Of a stretch of 64,000 nucleotides of DNA, positions 61,311 through 64,000 are shown piece after piece; positions within the stretch are counted from its first letter, which is position 1, and each line of letters opens with the position of its first letter. Made by a program: the position numbers and the translations under genes. The DNA is taken from contig JACJYV010000007.1 of NCBI GenBank assembly GCA_020635905.1, positions 565,367 through 629,366 of the forward strand, given 5' to 3'. Source of the stretch: Bacteroidia bacterium (lineage in GTDB: Bacteria > Bacteroidota > Bacteroidia > J057 > JADKCL01). The notes beneath the pieces were generated by a model that worked only from the letters and a program-made list of their open reading frames with translations, was not told where the DNA came from and did no database searches.

Positions 61311-61366
61311 CAAATGTACGGTTTTTTTCTGTACAATGCTACACGGTGTACGGAAAAATTACGTAC
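61311..61366 (-). promoter_or_regulatory. Promoter with GTAC-box operator of the GNAT/DUF1778 pair
   Basis: Minus-strand TACATTTG (61311-61318) is an exact -7 box 24 bp upstream of the ATG. Four GTAC tetramers occur at 61316, 61331, 61348 and 61363 (spacings 15, 17, 15), with flanks close to TGTACGG. The first overlaps the -7 box, so repression by the RHH antitoxin is likely (inference). Confidence 0.55.
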
Positions 61367-61421
61367 ATGGTTACGGTGAAATTTTTTGTGGGATGCATCA
61401 AAATCCATCCACCAGCCCCAA

Positions 61422-62498
61422 TCACCCAAACCTGACCGAAAATACGGGCGGCAGGGTGCTGCTCAGGGTTTGCCAGGATTCCCCTTTGTCTGCGGAAAAG
61501 AAAAGATTCCCAGTGGTGCTGCCCATGGCCAGATGACCAGCCCGCTGGTCGAGTGCATGGCGGTAAACGAGGTCATAAGCGTCTTTTTGAGGCAATCCCT
61601 GGCCGAGTTCCTGCCAGGATTTGCCCCCATCGCGGGTGCGGCAAACCACCAGTTTGCGATTCACAGGCACGCGGACTTCGTCCGCGATGGCAGGCACCAC
61701 CCAGGCCGTTTCCGGGTCCTGGTCATCGACCGCAACCGCGAAGCCGAAATGGGCCAGATCGCCTTTCTGGCTCACCATTTGCCAGGTGGCAGCCCCGTCC
61801 TGGCTGCGGAAGATGCCGCAGTGGTTTTGCTGCCATTGCTGGTTGATATTGTGGGGCTGGGCCACCAGAATGTGGGGATCCTGCCCGACTTCTGAGTCGG
61901 GATTGGGCAGAAAATCGGCCCGCAGGCCCTTGCTGCGCACGGCCCAGGTCTGGCCGCCGTCGCGGGTTTCGAAGACTCCCGCGCAGGAAATAGCGATGAA
62001 TATATGCTGGCTGTCGTTGGGATCGATCAGGATGGAATGGATGCCTGGATGGTCGTAGCCGCCTCCAAACCAGCCCTCTTTGCGGGTGGGTTGATCCCAG
62101 AGTCCGCGGTTGAGCTCCCAGGTGGCGCCATGGTCCGTGGATTTGAAAAGTCCGCCGGGGATGGTGCCAATGTACAAGGTACCTGGCTCATCTTTGCCGC
62201 CGGGCTGGAGGGTCCACAGCAACTCAGTTTTGGCGGGAACGCCATCTTTTACTTCTTCTCCCTCCGGATATTTGGGCGCTTCCAGTTCAATCCAGGTTTT
62301 GCCGCCGTCTTCTGAACGGTGGAGTTTGCAGCCCCAGTGTCCATGGTCGAGGCAGGCCCAAAGGTGACCCGTGCGGGGATCTTTGCAGGCGTAGGTGCAT
62401 CTGGCACCGAGAAAATGTTCAGAGGCGAGTTTCCAGGCGCCATTTTCGTTTTCGAAAATCAGCAGGCCTTTGCGGGTTCCAATCAGGAGGGAGTTCAT
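61422..62498 (-). CDS. BNR/WD40-like beta-propeller protein
   Basis: 358 residues from ATG 62498 (NSLLIGTRKGLLIFENENG); a start 12 bp upstream is also possible. BNR/Asp-box repeats (S-x-D-x-G-x-T-W) recur: RSEDGGKTW, KSTDHGATW, ETRDGGQTW, RSQDGAATW, RTRDGGKSW, FSADKGESW, so a six- or seven-bladed propeller. No signal peptide is visible, so it is apparently cytoplasmic. Often annotated exo-alpha-sialidase, but no sialidase catalytic set is apparent. It lies 49 bp downstream of a small MoaD/ThiS-like gene on the same strand; this pair recurs in other bacteria, to my knowledge, with unknown function. Confidence 0.85.
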   Translation of the reverse strand: MNSLLIGTRKGLLIFENENGAWKLASEHFLGARCTYACKDPRTGHLWACLDHGHWGCKLHRSEDGGKTWIELEAPKYPEGEEVKDGVPAKTELLWTLQPGGKDEPGTLYIGTIPGGLFKSTDHGATWELNRGLWDQPTRKEGWFGGGYDHPGIHSILIDPNDSQHIFIAISCAGVFETRDGGQTWAVRSKGLRADFLPNPDSEVGQDPHILVAQPHNINQQWQQNHCGIFRSQDGAATWQMVSQKGDLAHFGFAVAVDDQDPETAWVVPAIADEVRVPVNRKLVVCRTRDGGKSWQELGQGLPQKDAYDLVYRHALDQRAGHLAMGSTTGNLFFSADKGESWQTLSSTLPPVFSVRFG

Positions 62499-62547
62499 TT
62501 CAATTGGCAATTATCTAATGGTCAATTAACAGAGAGTAGTTTTAACG

Positions 62548-62820
62548 TTAGCCGCCCGAAAGGGCTTGCATGATAAAGACCTGGTCGCCAGCGGAGACGG
62601 GGTCACTAAGTGTTTTTTTGTAGCGGATGAGGTTGTCACCAATGAAGATATTGACATGGTGGCGCAGGGCGCCCTGGTCATCCACGAGATAGCCGGGGAG
62701 CCCGGGATGCCGTCGGCCAAGTTCGGCAATGATTTCGGCCACGGTGTGGCCGGGAATCTCGCCTTCTTTCAATTCTGGAAAGAAGCGATTGAGGGCGGCG
62801 GTAAATTTGACGGTCGGCAT
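62548..62820 (-). CDS. MoaD/ThiS-family ubiquitin-like protein
   Basis: 90 residues with a beta-grasp fold pattern: VKFTAALNRFFPELKEGEIPGHTVAEIIAELGRRHPGLPGYLVDDQGALRHHVNIFIGDNLIRYKKTL, and the C-terminus QALSGG. The terminal Gly-Gly is the activation site used in sulfur transfer or protein conjugation. No moaE, thiF or other cofactor genes are close, so it is not clearly molybdopterin or thiamine related. It precedes the BNR propeller gene on the same strand (49 bp). Confidence 0.85.
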   Translation of the reverse strand: MPTVKFTAALNRFFPELKEGEIPGHTVAEIIAELGRRHPGLPGYLVDDQGALRHHVNIFIGDNLIRYKKTLSDPVSAGDQVFIMQALSGG

Positions 62821-62894
62821 TTTTTATGGCTTTGGGCATTTAGCCACGAGCTTCGGGCTACCTAAGTTACAGAATTCAGGTTGATTTTCCAGCT

Positions 62895-63779
62895 TCAGGC
62901 ATGCTGTTCCTGGGCGGGAGGGAATTTTTTGCGGCCAAAGATGGTGGCCAGCAGACCTCCCGTGAGGAACATGAGCAGGCTGTAAATGGCAGGCGCTACT
63001 GACATTTCCAGGTTGTTGAGGATGCCAAGGGCAATGGCAATGGCCAGGGTGCCGTTTTGGATGCCCGACTCGATGGAAATGGTGACGGCCTGTTTGGGAT
63101 GGAGGCGCAACAGGAGGGAGGAGATAAAGCCCAGGGCCATGGTGCTCAGGTTGAGCACCAGACAGGCAGGTCCCACGGCGGCAATGGCCGCCGGAAGTTC
63201 ATACCATTGACGGATCACGGCAGCCAGGATGACCAGGGTGAGAAAAACCGCGGATATGATTTTGACCGGCCGTTCCATGCGCTGGGCGAAGGCCAGCTTT
63301 TTGTAACGGATGAACATGCCAATGGATATGGGTACCAGCACCACCACTGCAAGCTGGAGGATGGTTTTGGGCACATCCAGACTGATTTGCTGGCCTTCGG
63401 CGATGAAATATTCGAGGGAAAAATTGATGATGAGGGGGATGGTGATGATGGTAAGGAGGGAACTGATGGCCGTGAGGGTGATGGAAAGGGCCAGATCGCC
63501 GTTGGCGAGGTTGCTGATGAGGTTGGAGGTGGCTCCACCCGGGCAGGCCGCCAGCAGCATGACACCTACTGCGTGCTCGGGACTGATTTCGAAGATGAAG
63601 GTGGTGGCAAAGCCCAGAAGGGGCACAAAAACCATCTGATTGATGACTCCCGTGAGGGTGGCTTTGGGGTAGATGAGGATGCGCCTGAAATCATTGGGGA
63701 TAAGGGAAAGTCCCATGCCAAGCATGATGATAAACAGGGCCAGGGGCAGGAAAAGGGTGGTGATGATGCTGTTTTCCAA
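62895..63779 (-). CDS. Bile acid:sodium symporter family (BASS) transporter
   Basis: 294 residues with about nine membrane helices. LACPGGATSNLISNLANGDLALSITLTAISSLL is the BASS signature, including the GGxxSN cation-site segment; SIESGIQNGTLAIAIALGIL is the second crossover region. It transports an organic anion with Na+, substrate unknown. The short C-terminal tail ends PAQEQHA. Confidence 0.92.
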   Translation of the reverse strand: MENSIITTLFLPLALFIIMLGMGLSLIPNDFRRILIYPKATLTGVINQMVFVPLLGFATTFIFEISPEHAVGVMLLAACPGGATSNLISNLANGDLALSITLTAISSLLTIITIPLIINFSLEYFIAEGQQISLDVPKTILQLAVVVLVPISIGMFIRYKKLAFAQRMERPVKIISAVFLTLVILAAVIRQWYELPAAIAAVGPACLVLNLSTMALGFISSLLLRLHPKQAVTISIESGIQNGTLAIAIALGILNNLEMSVAPAIYSLLMFLTGGLLATIFGRKKFPPAQEQHA

Positions 63780-64000
63780 AGTTTATAGTTGTGAGTTGTG
63801 AGTTGTTGGTTGTTGGTTGTGAGTTGTTGGTTGTGAGTTGTTGGTTTGGGTGATGAGGGGGTAAGATAGGATTTTTTTTGTTTTTGGGGAATGGGGGTGA
63901 GGGCGAAGCCCGATTTTTGCGTGAGGCATGCGGAGGGCCGACTGAGCCGCCACGGACGCGGCACGCGTGGCAGGCGGCGAGGGAAGGGTGCCTCGTGGCA
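63780..64000. repeat. Intergenic word array and GC-rich element (copy 4)
   Basis: 63783-63850 consists of the words gttgtgagttgttggttg. From 63895 to the end a GC-rich element contains GTGAGGCATGCGGAGGGCC, the reverse complement of the GGCCCTTCGCATGCCTCA word of the 58230 element (one mismatch). No coding region is supported. Confidence 0.6.

Noticed and set aside
61422..62498. True sialidase
   Set aside because: Asp-box repeats are present, but I see no signal peptide and no sialidase arginine triad or catalytic Tyr/Glu set, so only a propeller fold is claimed.

Overview
This 64 kb window is chromosomal DNA of a Bacteroidota bacterium, most likely in or near the class Saprospiria; this placement is inferred from gene content. 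Supporting features are: secreted proteins with Por/type IX (T9SS) C-terminal sorting domains, porT next to ubiE, a TonB-dependent receptor paired with a DUF4249 lipoprotein, the miaB / sigma-54 activator / lptE / secG operon, a fused alpha-beta E1 dehydrogenase, and several promoters with the Bacteroidota -7 box TAnnTTTG instead of a classical -10 box. I see no tRNA, rRNA, CRISPR array, transposase or prophage.

Layout. 1-9.3 kb: 5' end of gyrB, a DUF4249/TonB receptor pair separated by a 91-bp tandem duplication, and a giant 1746-residue T9SS protein. 9.3-18.2 kb: a macro-domain protein followed by a protein with a 2OG-Fe(II) dioxygenase signature, an aldehyde dehydrogenase, an AAA/DUF4143 ATPase behind an array of 32-bp palindromic operators, an alpha/beta hydrolase, a three-gene overlapping cluster ending in two unknown proteins, and a GMC oxidoreductase with a four-cysteine cluster. 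18.2-24.4 kb: two PKD-domain T9SS paralogues and the fused E1. 24.6-30.4 kb: DinB, then the envelope operon miaB - sigma-54 activator - lptE - acidic protein - secG. 30.7-36.7 kb: a small unknown gene, an RmlD-like reductase, porT-ubiE, engB, a palindromic 122-bp intergenic element, a [2Fe-2S] protein, a UbiA prenyltransferase and DUF2071. 36.7-46.3 kb: a universal stress protein, HigBA with a duplicated toxin tail, a ComEA-like helix-hairpin-helix protein, an amino acid symporter, an M20 peptidase, an FKBP isomerase, an LEA-type lipoprotein and an amidase. 46.5-58.1 kb: a 1134-residue OB/PKD T9SS protein, two ABC permeases, a second stress protein, an outer membrane protein, RDD, and a T9SS-exported peptidylarginine deiminase-like enzyme. 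58.5-64 kb: a glycosyltransferase, pdxH, a GNAT/DUF1778 toxin-antitoxin pair, a BNR propeller with a MoaD/ThiS-like protein, and a bile acid:sodium symporter family transporter.

How it fits together. Most genes are housekeeping or envelope functions. PorT belongs to the T9SS, which would export the five large cargo proteins encoded here. SecG and LptE serve inner and outer membrane biogenesis. UbiE and UbiA point to quinone synthesis.

The unusual material lies mostly between genes. There are tandem duplications that copied gene ends (91 bp and 115 bp), operator-like arrays (32-bp and GTAC boxes), arrays of low-complexity words, at least four degenerate GC-rich intergenic elements and one MITE-like palindrome. 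The least explained gene neighbourhoods are the macro/dioxygenase-like pair, the BNR/ubiquitin-like pair and the three-gene overlapping cluster. No complete, clearly novel multi-gene system can be proven from sequence alone.
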